Below are positions 8,413-16,400 of a DNA stretch of 64,000 nucleotides, piece after piece (positions within the stretch are counted from its first letter, which is position 1; each line of letters starts with the position of its first letter). Location: NCBI GenBank assembly GCA_023400985.1, contig JAEXEN010000037.1:47182-111181 (forward strand), read 5' to 3'. Source of the DNA: Bacillota bacterium (GTDB lineage: Bacteria; Bacillota; Clostridia; Christensenellales; CAG-138). The notes beneath the pieces are model-generated. The model was not told the origin of the DNA and searched no databases. It saw only the letters and a list, made by a program, of their open reading frames with translations. The position numbers and the translations under genes are program-made.

Positions 8413-8724
8413 TTATCTTGCGTTCTTTTGCAGAAGCGGGGATAGCCCCGCCATTTTGACCATCCGCTCCACGTATTTGTTTGCACCGCGGATGGCGAGC
8501 GTTCCGCCCCGCTGCGACATCAGCCTGTACCTGCCAAGCAAAATGCCGATGCCGGAGCTATCCATAAAGGTTACCGATCGCATATCGAAAACAAGTTCCC
8601 GTATACTTGCGTCCTTAAGCATGGCGTCGATGCTCTGCCGAAGCGACGCGGCATTGTGATGATCGAGCTCCCCGCCCAGCTTCACCGTGAGCTGCGCGCC
8701 TTTTCTTTCGGATTGTTGCTCCAT
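8413..8724 (-). CDS. spoIIAA: Anti-sigma F factor antagonist
   Basis: STAS-domain protein of 103 residues. Its unphosphorylated form frees SigF from SpoIIAB. The phosphorylated Ser is in FMDSSGIGILLGRY. Start ATG 8724 follows AGAGGGG. First gene of the operon, with a sigma-H-like promoter about 75 bases upstream. Confidence 0.95.
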   Translation of the reverse strand: MEQQSERKGAQLTVKLGGELDHHNAASLRQSIDAMLKDASIRELVFDMRSVTFMDSSGIGILLGRYRLMSQRGGTLAIRGANKYVERMVKMAGLSPLLQKNAR

Positions 8725-8797
8725 ACAATTCCCCTCTCTACCCTCGGAAAAGAGCCTTTTGTACCGCTTCCGCGCTGCCGCAAAAAGCCTTCTTGCC

Positions 8798-8826
8798 TTA
8801 TTCGCGCGGCAAAATTTGCCTCCTTT
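8798..8826 (-). promoter_or_regulatory. Possible sigma-H promoter of the spoIIA operon
   Basis: On the minus strand AAAGGAGGC (8826-8818), 11 bases, CGCGAATAA (8806-8798). This resembles the sigma-H pattern RnAGGAwww-N11/12-RnnGAATww, the class that transcribes spoIIA in Bacillus. The match in the -35 right part is imperfect. Confidence 0.45.
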
Positions 8827-8896
8827 GGCGCTTATCCACTTGTTTTGGCTGTTTATAGGAGTATGTGTAAAAGGGCAGGAAACTATACATACTTCA

Positions 8897-8929
8897 CAAA
8901 AAAAGCCGCTCCGGAAATTCCGAAACGGC
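8897..8929 (-). terminator. Terminator of corA
   Basis: Minus-strand hairpin GCCGTTTCGGAA / TTCCGGAGCGGC (12 pairs including two G-U, one-base loop region) followed by a run of seven T. It ends the corA transcript before spoIIAA. Confidence 0.75.
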
Positions 8930-8953
8930 CTGTATGAAAATATCTTCTTAGCG

Positions 8954-9964
8954 TTAAAACCACTTTTTACGTTTGAAATAGATCAGCATCCCCACGGCGA
9001 TAAGCGCCATCGCGCTCCATGTGCCGTAGTAGCCCCATTTATATTCCAAAAGCGGCATATACCTGAAGTTCATCCCGTACACGCCTGTAACGAACGAAAG
9101 CGGAATGAAGATGGTGGAGATGACGGTGAGTATCTTCATGACCTCGTTGAGTTTATTGCTGGTGTTGGAAAAATGGATCTCTGTAAGATCGGCAACGAGT
9201 TCCCTGCTCGTATCCGTGGTTTCAACGGCCTGCACGATGCGGTCGTACACGTCGCGGAAATACGGCTTGGTCTCCTCGCTGATAAGCGGGCTCGCATCCT
9301 TCCCCATGAGCGAGGCTACATCGCGCAGCGGCCATATTGCCCTGGTTAGGCTTAAAAGCTCCTTTCGTATGCTGCGCATGGTCTCGAGCTGCTTTTTCGC
9401 TGCATTTTCCAAGATCTCTTCCTCCAGTGCGTCGATGCGGTCGTTGACGAGTTCGAGCACGTCGAAATACCCGTCCACGATAGCGTCTAGCAGCGAATAA
9501 AGAAGGTAATCCGCCCCGCGCGCCCTTATCTTCGAACCCTCGCTTTTGATATGGCCGCGGATAGGAGCGAACACATCCCCGGCCGATCGGCCGAAAGAAA
9601 GTACATAGCTCGGTCCGAGGATGAAATTCACGGGTTCCGTCACAAGTTCATCCTGCTTATGATAGATCATTTTTGCCGCAAGGTGGATCTGCTCGCCATA
9701 CGTCTCTATCTTCGTGCGCAGGCTGCCGTCCTTGATGTTTTCGAGCACGAGCGGGTGGATGAAAAACGCCGCGCCGAGCGCTGCCAAAGTTTCCTCGGGA
9801 CACGCGTCATCGATGTCGATCCAGCGCACCGTCCCCTTGGGCACGCTTGAAAGCGCCCGGAGCGACTGAAAGTCCAAGGCATCCGCCTCATAAAACTCGC
9901 TGTGCGCGGCATTGAACTGCGCGACCGCGACAGGCCGCGAAACACCCAAAGTCTGCGTAAGCAT
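8954..9964 (-). CDS. corA: CorA-type magnesium transporter
   Basis: Pentameric Mg2+/Co2+ channel of the CorA/2-TM-GxN family, 336 residues. A large cytosolic N-terminal domain is followed by two C-terminal membrane spans; the selectivity motif YGMNF ends the first span (about residue 295), followed by the MPLLEYKWGYY loop, and the chain ends with a basic tail KRKKWF. The only ribosome-site candidate, GGAGGG, directly abuts the ATG, unusually close. Single-gene unit with its own terminator. Confidence 0.93.
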   Translation of the reverse strand: MLTQTLGVSRPVAVAQFNAAHSEFYEADALDFQSLRALSSVPKGTVRWIDIDDACPEETLAALGAAFFIHPLVLENIKDGSLRTKIETYGEQIHLAAKMIYHKQDELVTEPVNFILGPSYVLSFGRSAGDVFAPIRGHIKSEGSKIRARGADYLLYSLLDAIVDGYFDVLELVNDRIDALEEEILENAAKKQLETMRSIRKELLSLTRAIWPLRDVASLMGKDASPLISEETKPYFRDVYDRIVQAVETTDTSRELVADLTEIHFSNTSNKLNEVMKILTVISTIFIPLSFVTGVYGMNFRYMPLLEYKWGYYGTWSAMALIAVGMLIYFKRKKWF

Positions 9965-9990
9965 CCCTCCATTTCTTTAAGAGAGCTTAA

Positions 9991-10018
9991 TCAAAAAAGT
10001 GCCTTTCGGCACTTTTCC
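9991..10018 (-). terminator. Terminator of the EF-G-like gene
   Basis: Minus-strand AAAAGTGCC-GAAA-GGCACTTTT followed by TT, with a GNRA tetraloop. It lies 12 bases past the EF-G-like stop. The A/T flanks make it work in either direction. Confidence 0.8.
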
Positions 10019-10030
10019 TGTAAAGGCTGA

Positions 10031-12103
10031 TTATTCTTCTTCCTCGTCCTCACGCTTGGCCTGCTCGATGATCTTTTGCGCGATCTGGCCCGGGACATCC
10101 TCGTAGCGGACAAATTCGGACTTAAACGAACCGCGCGCCTGCGTCATGGAGCGAAGGTCCGTGGCGTACTTGAACATCTCGGCAAGCGGCGCCTCGGCGA
10201 CGACCTCGGTCTTGCCTCCCTCGCGCGGGTTCATGCCGAGCATGCGGCCGCGACGGCGGTTGAGGTCGCCGATCACGTCGCCCATGTAGTCGCTCGGCAC
10301 GAGTATTTCGTAGCGGTAGATGGGCTCGATAAGGGCCGGGCTCGCGTGCGCACAGGCTTCCTTATACGCAAGCCTTGCGGCGGATTTGAACGCAACTTCC
10401 TTGGAATCCACGGGGTGGTACTTGCCGAAGAACAGCGTGGCTTTCACGCCGATCATGGGATAGCCGGCCAGTACGCCGTGCTGCAGCGCCTCGCGCGTTC
10501 CCTTTTCTACCGCGGGGATGTATTCACGGGGCACCACGCCGCCGACGATGGCGTTCACAAATTCGAATTCTCCGTTTTCCAAGGGTTCAAAGCGCATGTT
10601 GACAACGCCGAACTGACCGCTGCCGCCCGTCTGCTTCTTGTGCTTGCCTTCGGCCTCCGCGGTAGCGCGGATGGTCTCGCGATAGGGTACCTTGGGATCA
10701 TTGAGCGCAGCTTCCACGCCGGTCTTATTTTTGAGCTTAGAGCAGATGACGTCGATATGCATTTCGCCTAAGCCGCGGATGAGCACGTCGCCCGTTTCCA
10801 CGTTCTTTTCGAGCGCCATGGTCGGGTCTTCCTCGAGGAGCTTGTTGAGGCCCGCGAAGACCTTATCTTCCTCGCCCTGCTTCTTGGCGCTTACCGCAAG
10901 GCCGATGGCCGGTTCCGGGAATACGATCTTATCGAACACAACGGGCGCGGACGCGTCGCAGAGCGTATCACCGGTGTTTGTGTACTGAAGCTTGGAAAGC
11001 GCGCCGATATCGCCCGCGATGAGCTTATCGACGGGAATGAGCTTTTTGCCGCGCATGATGGCGGGCGCGGCGGCTTTTTCGCTCTTATCGGAAACGCTAT
11101 TGTAGGGCGCGATATCCGCCGTAAGCGTACCACTATATATCTTGATGATAGAGTATTTGCCAAACTGATCGACCACGGTCTTGGCGACCTGCGCCGCAAA
11201 CTTGCCGGTCTTTTCGACCGCAACGGTCTCGCCGGTCTTTGCGCTGACAGCGTGCGGGGCGGCCACGTCGCTTGCAGCCGGCATATAATGCACAAGGTTA
11301 TCAAGAAGCGTCGTCACGCCGATATTCGGGAGCGCCGCACAGCAGCTCACGGGCGTGATCGCGCCTTCGCGCACGCCGCGGTTGAGCCCGCGAATGATCT
11401 CCTCATGGGAGAGCTCGCCTTCCTCGAAGAATTTTTCCATCAATGCCTCTTCGCTCTCGGCGGCAGCTTCGGTAAGCGCCTCGTAGTACTTTTGCGTGAA
11501 GGCCGCGAGCGAGTCGGGGATAGCGGTATCCTTTTCATTCTTGCCGTCAAAGAGCTTGGCGGTCTTGTTGACGACGTCCACATAGCCCTTAAAGGCGCCT
11601 TTCTCCATGATGGGGACTTGGATGGGTACGACGCTTGGGCCGAACTTCGCGACCAGCTCGTCTATGACCTTTTCAAAATTGGCATTTTCACGGTCCATCT
11701 GGTTGATGACCATCATGCGCGCCATATTGCGTTCCTTACAAAGCTCCATGGCCTTCTCCACACCCACGACGGGACCGCTAACCGCACCCACTACGATGAG
11801 GGCTGCGTCGGCGAGCGCCATGACGGCGTACACCTCACCGTAAAAATCGAAAAAGCCCGGGGCGTCGATGATGTTGATCTTAACATCCTTCCACTCTAAG
11901 GGAGCCAGCGCAGCATTGATGGAAATGGCACGCTTGGTTTCTTCGGGGTCGAAGTCGGTGGTGGTGTTACCGTTTTCAACGCGGCCAAGCCTCTCGAGAA
12001 GGCCCGCATTGAAGAGCATTGCCTCGGTCAAAGTGGTCTTCCCCTCGCCGCCATGCCCAAAGATTCCGATGTTGCGGATGTTTGCTGCGGTGTAGTCTTT
12101 CAT
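10031..12103 (-). CDS. Elongation factor G paralogue (FusA2-type translational GTPase)
   Basis: 690-residue EF-G-like GTPase with all five EF-G domains but non-canonical G motifs. The P-loop is GHGGEGKT (residues 16-23) instead of AHIDAGKT, G3 is DAPG instead of DTPG, G4 is NQMD, and the switch I Thr region RGITI reads RAISI. It ends in an acidic tail (KREDEEEE). These mark it as one of the secondary EF-G-like proteins found beside the essential FusA; its role (recycling, ribosome rescue, back-translocation) is not settled by sequence. Start ATG 12103 follows AGGGGGA. Single-gene unit with an unusual palindromic promoter and its own terminator. Confidence 0.87.
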   Translation of the reverse strand: MKDYTAANIRNIGIFGHGGEGKTTLTEAMLFNAGLLERLGRVENGNTTTDFDPEETKRAISINAALAPLEWKDVKINIIDAPGFFDFYGEVYAVMALADAALIVVGAVSGPVVGVEKAMELCKERNMARMMVINQMDRENANFEKVIDELVAKFGPSVVPIQVPIMEKGAFKGYVDVVNKTAKLFDGKNEKDTAIPDSLAAFTQKYYEALTEAAAESEEALMEKFFEEGELSHEEIIRGLNRGVREGAITPVSCCAALPNIGVTTLLDNLVHYMPAASDVAAPHAVSAKTGETVAVEKTGKFAAQVAKTVVDQFGKYSIIKIYSGTLTADIAPYNSVSDKSEKAAAPAIMRGKKLIPVDKLIAGDIGALSKLQYTNTGDTLCDASAPVVFDKIVFPEPAIGLAVSAKKQGEEDKVFAGLNKLLEEDPTMALEKNVETGDVLIRGLGEMHIDVICSKLKNKTGVEAALNDPKVPYRETIRATAEAEGKHKKQTGGSGQFGVVNMRFEPLENGEFEFVNAIVGGVVPREYIPAVEKGTREALQHGVLAGYPMIGVKATLFFGKYHPVDSKEVAFKSAARLAYKEACAHASPALIEPIYRYEILVPSDYMGDVIGDLNRRRGRMLGMNPREGGKTEVVAEAPLAEMFKYATDLRSMTQARGSFKSEFVRYEDVPGQIAQKIIEQAKREDEEEE

Positions 12104-12163
12104 GTGAAGTAAAATCCCCCTAATGGTGTAGATTAGAACATGTAAAATCAACGTCTGATAGAC

Positions 12164-12206
12164 AGCCGCCACTTGCTATTGTATCAGGCAAGCGGCGGCT
12201 TGTAAA
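12164..12206 (-). promoter_or_regulatory. Promoter of the EF-G-like gene embedded in a 13-bp inverted repeat
   Basis: Minus strand: -35 TTTACA (12206-12201), 17 bases, -10 TACAAT (12183-12178). The -10 lies in the loop of an inverted repeat with arms 12164-12176 and 12188-12200 (12 of 13 matched, one G-T). One arm fills the spacer and the other covers about -6 to +7. This looks like an operator, or a hairpin at the 5' end of the transcript. Confidence 0.55.
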
Positions 12207-12255
12207 CTGTTTTTGCCCTACCAAACGGGCATTTTTTCGGCGAAAATGCAGTTTT

Positions 12256-14574
12256 TCAACCGCATTTGGAATATCCGCATCCTCTGCAAATCACACAGCC
12301 GCCCTCATGTTCCATCTCGCTCCCACACTCGGGGCACGGCACGCCCGCGGTTTTTTCGGGATCGGGCTCCGCATGGCCGTTAAGCGGAACGTCGTTGAAC
12401 TCGTTCTCCTCGGCAGGTACGAGTTCGTGCTTTTCGGAGGAACCGTTTTTCTGTTTTTCCTCCTCGGCTTTCATTTTGGCGACCTTTTCGAGCACCCTGC
12501 CGATAGCGTCCGGGCAGGAAAGCACCTTGATATTCTTGTTTGTGGCGCGCTGGCGGAGCGTAGAATGGCAGCGGATGCCCTTTAGTTGCTCGATGACAGC
12601 CTCCACATCCATACCGGAGCGGAGCGCGGTGGAGATGAGCCGGCTCGTTGCCTCGCTCTGGCTCGGGCAGCCGCCCGCGCGGCCGAGGTTTGCAAACACC
12701 TCGCAGATGCCTTCGTCGTCGTAATTGACGGTGATGTAGAGATTGCCGCAGCCGATCACCACCTTTTCGGTGATGCCGCGCGTCACCTCCGGGCGCGGGC
12801 GCGGCGTGATGTGCGCGTGGGCGATGGTCTTGATGTCTTTCTTCTTTTCGGGCTCCTCTTTTTTGACGCCGAGGTTCAGCACCTGCCCCGTACGGCTGCC
12901 GTCGCGATAGATGGTAACGCCCTTGCATTTAAGCTTATAGGCGAGCACGAACGCCTCGGAAACATCCTCGCGGGTAGCGTCGTGTTTGAAGTTGACGGTT
13001 TTCGAGACGGCGTTATCCGTATGGTTCTGGAACGCCGCTTGTATGTTGATGTGATCCGCAGGCGCAATGTCATGCGCGGTCACGAACACACGCTTGATAT
13101 GCTCGGGCACCTCTTCTATATCGTGAAGCGTACCCTTCTTAGCGATGCGACGCATGAGCTCATCCGAATAGAATCCCTCGCGCTTGGCGACTTCCACAAA
13201 ATACGGGTCCACCTGCGGAAGTTCGTCGTTATCCATGACGTTGCGGAAAAACGCCAGCGCAAACAGCGGCTCTACGCCGCTAGAGGCGTTGCAGATGATG
13301 GAGATGGTGCCCGTTGGGGCGATGGTGGTTCGGGTGGCGTTACGAAGCGGCTTTTTACTGCCCGCAAGCGTACTCTTTTCGTACAGAGGGAACGCGCCGC
13401 GCATTTTCGCGAGCGCCGCGCTCGCGCGGTCGGCGCGGGCCTGTATAAAGCCCATGAGCTTTTCGGCGAGCTCCACGCCTTCCTTGGAGTTGTAGGGAAC
13501 GCCAAGGCGGTACAATATGTCCGCAAACGCCATCACGCCGAGGCCGATCTTGCGGGTGGAACGCGTCATTTCGGCTATTTCGTCAAGAGGGTACTTATTG
13601 ACGTCGATCACGTTGTCCAAAAAATGAACGGCAGTATCGATGACGCTGCCCAGCCGCTCATAGTCGATCTCGTAGCCCGAAGGGGTCTTACGGAGCATTT
13701 TTATGAGGTTGATAGAGCCGAGATTGCAGCTTTCATACGGCAAAAGCGGCTGTTCCCCGCATGGATTGGTGGATTCGATCTCGCCGACGGAGGGTACGAC
13801 GTTATCGCGGTTCATCCTGTCGAGGAACACGATGCCCGGCTCGCCGTTTTGCCACGCCATATCCACAATGAGATCGAATATCTCCCGCGCGCGCTTCTTC
13901 TCCACGGGCTTCTTTGTGCGCGGGTCGATAATGTCGTATTCCTCGTCCGCCTCCACCGCTTGCATAAACGCTTCGGTGAGGCCGACGCTGATATTGAAAT
14001 TGGTGATCTCCGTAAGGTCGCTTTTGCACCGAATGAATTCTGCTATGTCCGGATGGTCCACGCGGAGGATGCCCATGTTCGCGCCGCGGCGCGTGCCCCC
14101 CTGCTTCACCGCCTCGGTGGCGGCGTTGAACACCTTCATGAAGCTCACGGGACCGGAGGCCACACCGCCCGTGGAGCGAACCATAGAGCCCGCCGGGCGC
14201 AGCCGCGAAAACGAAAAGCCCGTGCCGCCGCCGCTTTGATGGATGAGCGCGGCGTTTTTCACCGCGTCGAAAATAGCGGTCATGGAATCCTCCACAGGAA
14301 GCACGAAGCAGGCGGAAAGCTGTCCCATGGATTTTCCGGCGTTCATGAGCGTGGGCGAATTGGGCATGAATGCAAGGTCGCTCATCAAATCGAAAAACGC
14401 GTCGGACGTTTTTTTCACATCCGCATCTTTATCGTAAAGCCTGTCCGCCTCGGCCACAGCGTCCGCAACGCGCCGGAACATCCCTTCCGGCGTCTCAATC
14501 AGCTCTCCTCTTTCATTTTTCGTCAGATACCTACGTTCGAGAACCGTCAAAGCGTTTTTCCCCAAGGTTTCCAT
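12256..14574 (-). CDS. nrdJ: Adenosylcobalamin-dependent ribonucleotide reductase (class II)
   Basis: Makes deoxynucleotides from ribonucleoside diphosphates using coenzyme B12, independent of oxygen. About 772 residues. Motifs: SACFVLPVEDSM (first redox Cys), QSGGGTGF, and the active-site NPCGEQP with Asn, Cys and Glu; the C-terminal zinc-like module has GVPCPECG and VICRGCGYSKCG. Start ATG 14574 follows AGGAG by 8 bases; the ATG further upstream at 14697 precedes the promoter and is not used. Monocistronic. Upstream NrdR-box-like sites suggest control by NrdR, as usual for nrd genes. Confidence 0.95.
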   Translation of the reverse strand: METLGKNALTVLERRYLTKNERGELIETPEGMFRRVADAVAEADRLYDKDADVKKTSDAFFDLMSDLAFMPNSPTLMNAGKSMGQLSACFVLPVEDSMTAIFDAVKNAALIHQSGGGTGFSFSRLRPAGSMVRSTGGVASGPVSFMKVFNAATEAVKQGGTRRGANMGILRVDHPDIAEFIRCKSDLTEITNFNISVGLTEAFMQAVEADEEYDIIDPRTKKPVEKKRAREIFDLIVDMAWQNGEPGIVFLDRMNRDNVVPSVGEIESTNPCGEQPLLPYESCNLGSINLIKMLRKTPSGYEIDYERLGSVIDTAVHFLDNVIDVNKYPLDEIAEMTRSTRKIGLGVMAFADILYRLGVPYNSKEGVELAEKLMGFIQARADRASAALAKMRGAFPLYEKSTLAGSKKPLRNATRTTIAPTGTISIICNASSGVEPLFALAFFRNVMDNDELPQVDPYFVEVAKREGFYSDELMRRIAKKGTLHDIEEVPEHIKRVFVTAHDIAPADHINIQAAFQNHTDNAVSKTVNFKHDATREDVSEAFVLAYKLKCKGVTIYRDGSRTGQVLNLGVKKEEPEKKKDIKTIAHAHITPRPRPEVTRGITEKVVIGCGNLYITVNYDDEGICEVFANLGRAGGCPSQSEATSRLISTALRSGMDVEAVIEQLKGIRCHSTLRQRATNKNIKVLSCPDAIGRVLEKVAKMKAEEEKQKNGSSEKHELVPAEENEFNDVPLNGHAEPDPEKTAGVPCPECGSEMEHEGGCVICRGCGYSKCG

Positions 14575-14617
14575 ATGGCTTCTCCTGTCAATATTTGGTA
14601 GTTTTTGTTTGTTCGAT

Positions 14618-14665
14618 GTACTAGATATTGTATCACTTGTGCATTGGGGATACAAGATGAATGTT
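14618..14665 (-). promoter_or_regulatory. nrdJ promoter with two NrdR-box-like sites
   Basis: Minus strand TTGTAT (14655-14650), 17 bases, TACAAT (14632-14627). A 16-base site at 14633-14618 matches the NrdR consensus aCaCwAtATaTwGtgt at 12 of 16 positions and covers the -10. A weaker one at 14665-14650 (9 of 16) covers the -35. Their starts are 32 bases apart, the usual three-helical-turn phasing of NrdR boxes. Confidence 0.5.
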
Positions 14666-14731
14666 TCAGAAAAAGGAAGATATTTATTTACGAGCAAGAA
14701 TAGGAACTGATTTTAAATTATTGGTGCGCTT

Positions 14732-14760
14732 AAAACGCGGCAGGTTTCCCCGCCGCGTTT
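14732..14760 (-). terminator. Terminator of the SagB-like gene
   Basis: Hairpin with arms AAACGCGGC and GCCGCGTTT around AGGTTTCCCC; on the minus strand it is followed only by a short T stretch. It lies 22 bases past the stop. Confidence 0.6.
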
Positions 14761-14781
14761 ATATATTCCGATTTTCTAATT

Positions 14782-15522
14782 TTACAGCGTGCCGACGGCG
14801 GCGGCATACACGATAAATTCCCCCTCGCCGTCCAGAGAGAAAAACGCGTCGGCGGCGGTTTGGTCGTAGGAAGCGATAGCGCACATGCCGAGGCCCGCCG
14901 CCTCGCAGCTCAAATAGAGGTTCTGCGCGGCATGGCCGGCATCGATAAGCACGAGCTTCGCGGCAGACGCCGTATAGCGCCATTCCGTGCGGTAAGGGTT
15001 GGCTGCAAAAAAGAAGGTGACGGCCGCGGCGAGCGTAAAGCTCTGGTTGTTGAGCACGGGAAGCGCCTGCTTTTCCACATCCTCGACCGGCCGAAGAAGC
15101 TCGAGTTCATGCGTCTTCGCCAAGTAGTGGTAAAGCCCTTTTTCGAGACCTTCTACGTTTCGTACGGCCAGATATACTTCGAACGGATGCCGCGCCCCGC
15201 CGGACGGTACGGTGCGGAATGTCAGGTTGTTTTTGACGGCCTTTACGCCCTGCGCACTCCAAAGTAAAAGCGAAAGCGCGCCGAGCGAAAGCGGCGCATC
15301 CGCATAGGCGCGGCGGCTGACACGCGCGTTGAGAAGCGAAAGATAATCGCCGTTTTTGACGACGGCTTCAAAATTCCGCGCAAGCGCCACGCGCTTGCCG
15401 CCGCCTACCTTGAAGGGCGCCGGCTGAGGTACCCCCTTAAGCTGATCGCTTTCCGGGCCAGGTTTCCTGAAAACGCTTTTCATAGAAGCGCGGTTGTGCT
15501 CGATAACATCTTTTTGTTCCAT
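14782..15522 (-). CDS. SagB/ThcOx-type nitroreductase-fold oxidoreductase
   Basis: FMN-dependent oxidoreductase of 246 residues. The signature PSGGARHPFEVY (about residues 106-117) and the GLGMCAIASYDQ region are those of the SagB-type dehydrogenases, whose best-known members oxidise azolines in peptide natural products. No precursor peptide, cyclodehydratase or transporter is nearby, so a stand-alone role in flavin redox chemistry is more likely. Start ATG 15522 follows GGGAGGG. Monocistronic, between nrdJ and mntP. Confidence 0.82.
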   Translation of the reverse strand: MEQKDVIEHNRASMKSVFRKPGPESDQLKGVPQPAPFKVGGGKRVALARNFEAVVKNGDYLSLLNARVSRRAYADAPLSLGALSLLLWSAQGVKAVKNNLTFRTVPSGGARHPFEVYLAVRNVEGLEKGLYHYLAKTHELELLRPVEDVEKQALPVLNNQSFTLAAAVTFFFAANPYRTEWRYTASAAKLVLIDAGHAAQNLYLSCEAAGLGMCAIASYDQTAADAFFSLDGEGEFIVYAAAVGTL

Positions 15523-15531
15523 CTCGATCCC

Positions 15532-15566
15532 TCCCGAAGCGCTTTTCTATACTATATCCCGAAGCG
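15532..15566 (-). repeat. Direct repeat flanking the SagB-like gene's -10 region
   Basis: The 10-mer CGCTTCGGGA occurs twice on the minus strand, at 15566-15557 and 15541-15532, 25 bases apart, with TATAGT between them. The second copy joins the ribosome site. Possible operator pair. Confidence 0.35.
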
Positions 15567-15571
15567 TGCGC

Positions 15572-16138
15572 TTATGCAAATACGCCCAGATGCTCCAAAA
15601 GTATCTTGAGCCCGATCAGAATGAGCACGACGCCGCCCAAAATATCCGCTTTGTCCGCAAGGCCGGAACCGAAGCGGTTGCCGACGGCGACACCCGTGAA
15701 GGAAATGCCGAACGTGACCGTGCCGATAAGGAGCACCGTGGGCAAAATGTCGGTGTTCAAAAATGCGAACGTAATGCCCGCAGCGAGCGCGTCAATGCTG
15801 GTGGCTATGGCGAGCACGAACACGCGCCTAACGGAAAACGGGTGACAGGCTTCGCATTCCCCGTCCTTTTTGAGGCCGTCAACCATCATCTTGCCGCCGA
15901 GAAAACTCAACAGCGCAAACGCGATCCAATGGTCGAACTCTGTGATATACGCCGCGAACTGCCTGCCCAATGCCCAGCCGATGAAGGGCATGAGCGCCTG
16001 AAAGCCGCCGAAGAACAGCGCGATCACCGCAGTGTGCTTAAGGCTCAATTTTTTCATGCAAAGCCCTTGGCACAGCGCCGCGGCAAACGCATCCATCGAA
16101 AGCCCCACGGCGAGGATAACGATCTCAAAAAGGCCCAA
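15572..16138 (-). CDS. mntP: Manganese efflux pump MntP
   Basis: Six-span membrane exporter of Mn2+. I start it at TTG 16138 because GGAGG lies 10 bases upstream, which gives 188 residues, the same length as Escherichia coli MntP; longer readings run back into the riboswitch. The two internal repeats carry the conserved Asp motifs SMDAFAAALCQG (about residues 14-25) and SIDALAAGI (about 117-125), the Mn-binding positions in the family. The yybP-ykoY riboswitch and terminator directly upstream fit manganese-induced expression. Confidence 0.95.
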   Translation of the reverse strand: MGLFEIVILAVGLSMDAFAAALCQGLCMKKLSLKHTAVIALFFGGFQALMPFIGWALGRQFAAYITEFDHWIAFALLSFLGGKMMVDGLKKDGECEACHPFSVRRVFVLAIATSIDALAAGITFAFLNTDILPTVLLIGTVTFGISFTGVAVGNRFGSGLADKADILGGVVLILIGLKILLEHLGVFA

Positions 16139-16154
16139 AAGAAAACCCCTCCGA

Positions 16155-16181
16155 CAAAAAAATCGGGCGCAAGCGTCCGAT
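16155..16181 (-). terminator. Riboswitch-controlled terminator ahead of mntP
   Basis: Minus-strand ATCGGACGC-TTG-CGCCCGAT hairpin followed by seven T, ending 17 bases before the mntP TTG. It is the expression platform of the manganese riboswitch: metal binding should prevent it from forming. Confidence 0.85.
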
Positions 16182-16199
16182 ATGCGGCAAAAGCTATTC

Positions 16200-16304
16200 C
16201 CCCATATACGGCGCACGCCGTACATGGGTCTTGTTATTTCATGCAAGCCAGGTTTTCACCAGCATGTTGACTTGCACCGCGAAAACGCGGCAACTACTCC
16301 CCCA
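16200..16304 (-). ncRNA. yybP-ykoY manganese riboswitch
   Basis: Reading leftward from about 16304, the conserved elements appear in order: GGGGGAGTAG, a variable P2 hairpin, GTCAACATGCTGGT, a second variable arm, TGAAATAACAAGACCCATG, another hairpin, and the closing ATATGGGGG. These are the signature loops L1 and L3 of the yybP-ykoY class, which binds Mn2+. The gene it controls is mntP, a standard target. Confidence 0.93.
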
Positions 16305-16315
16305 TGAACTTCGTT

Positions 16316-16344
16316 ATTATAAGCGTAAATATATAAAAAGTCAA
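16316..16344 (-). promoter_or_regulatory. Promoter of the mntP riboswitch transcript
   Basis: Minus strand TTGACT (16344-16339), 17 bases, perfect TATAAT (16321-16316). Start expected near 16309, just before the aptamer. Confidence 0.85.
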
Positions 16345-16400
16345 TGGCGGAGGGAAGATTCCGTCAAACGGCGTAACAAAATTTAGACTTGATCGGAAAC

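Noticed and set aside
12218..12240. Hairpin GCCC/GGGC with T-runs after nrdJ
   Set aside because: The usable T-run is on the plus strand, where no gene ends. On the nrdJ strand it is followed by A, so I do not call it the nrdJ terminator.
12586..14601. A 671-codon open frame on the plus strand opposite nrdJ
   Set aside because: Antisense shadow of nrdJ, rich in His, Arg and Ala, with no recognisable domain.
14782..15522. A peptide natural-product cluster around the SagB-like gene
   Set aside because: No cyclodehydratase, precursor peptide, protease or dedicated exporter is within reach; neighbours are nrdJ and mntP.
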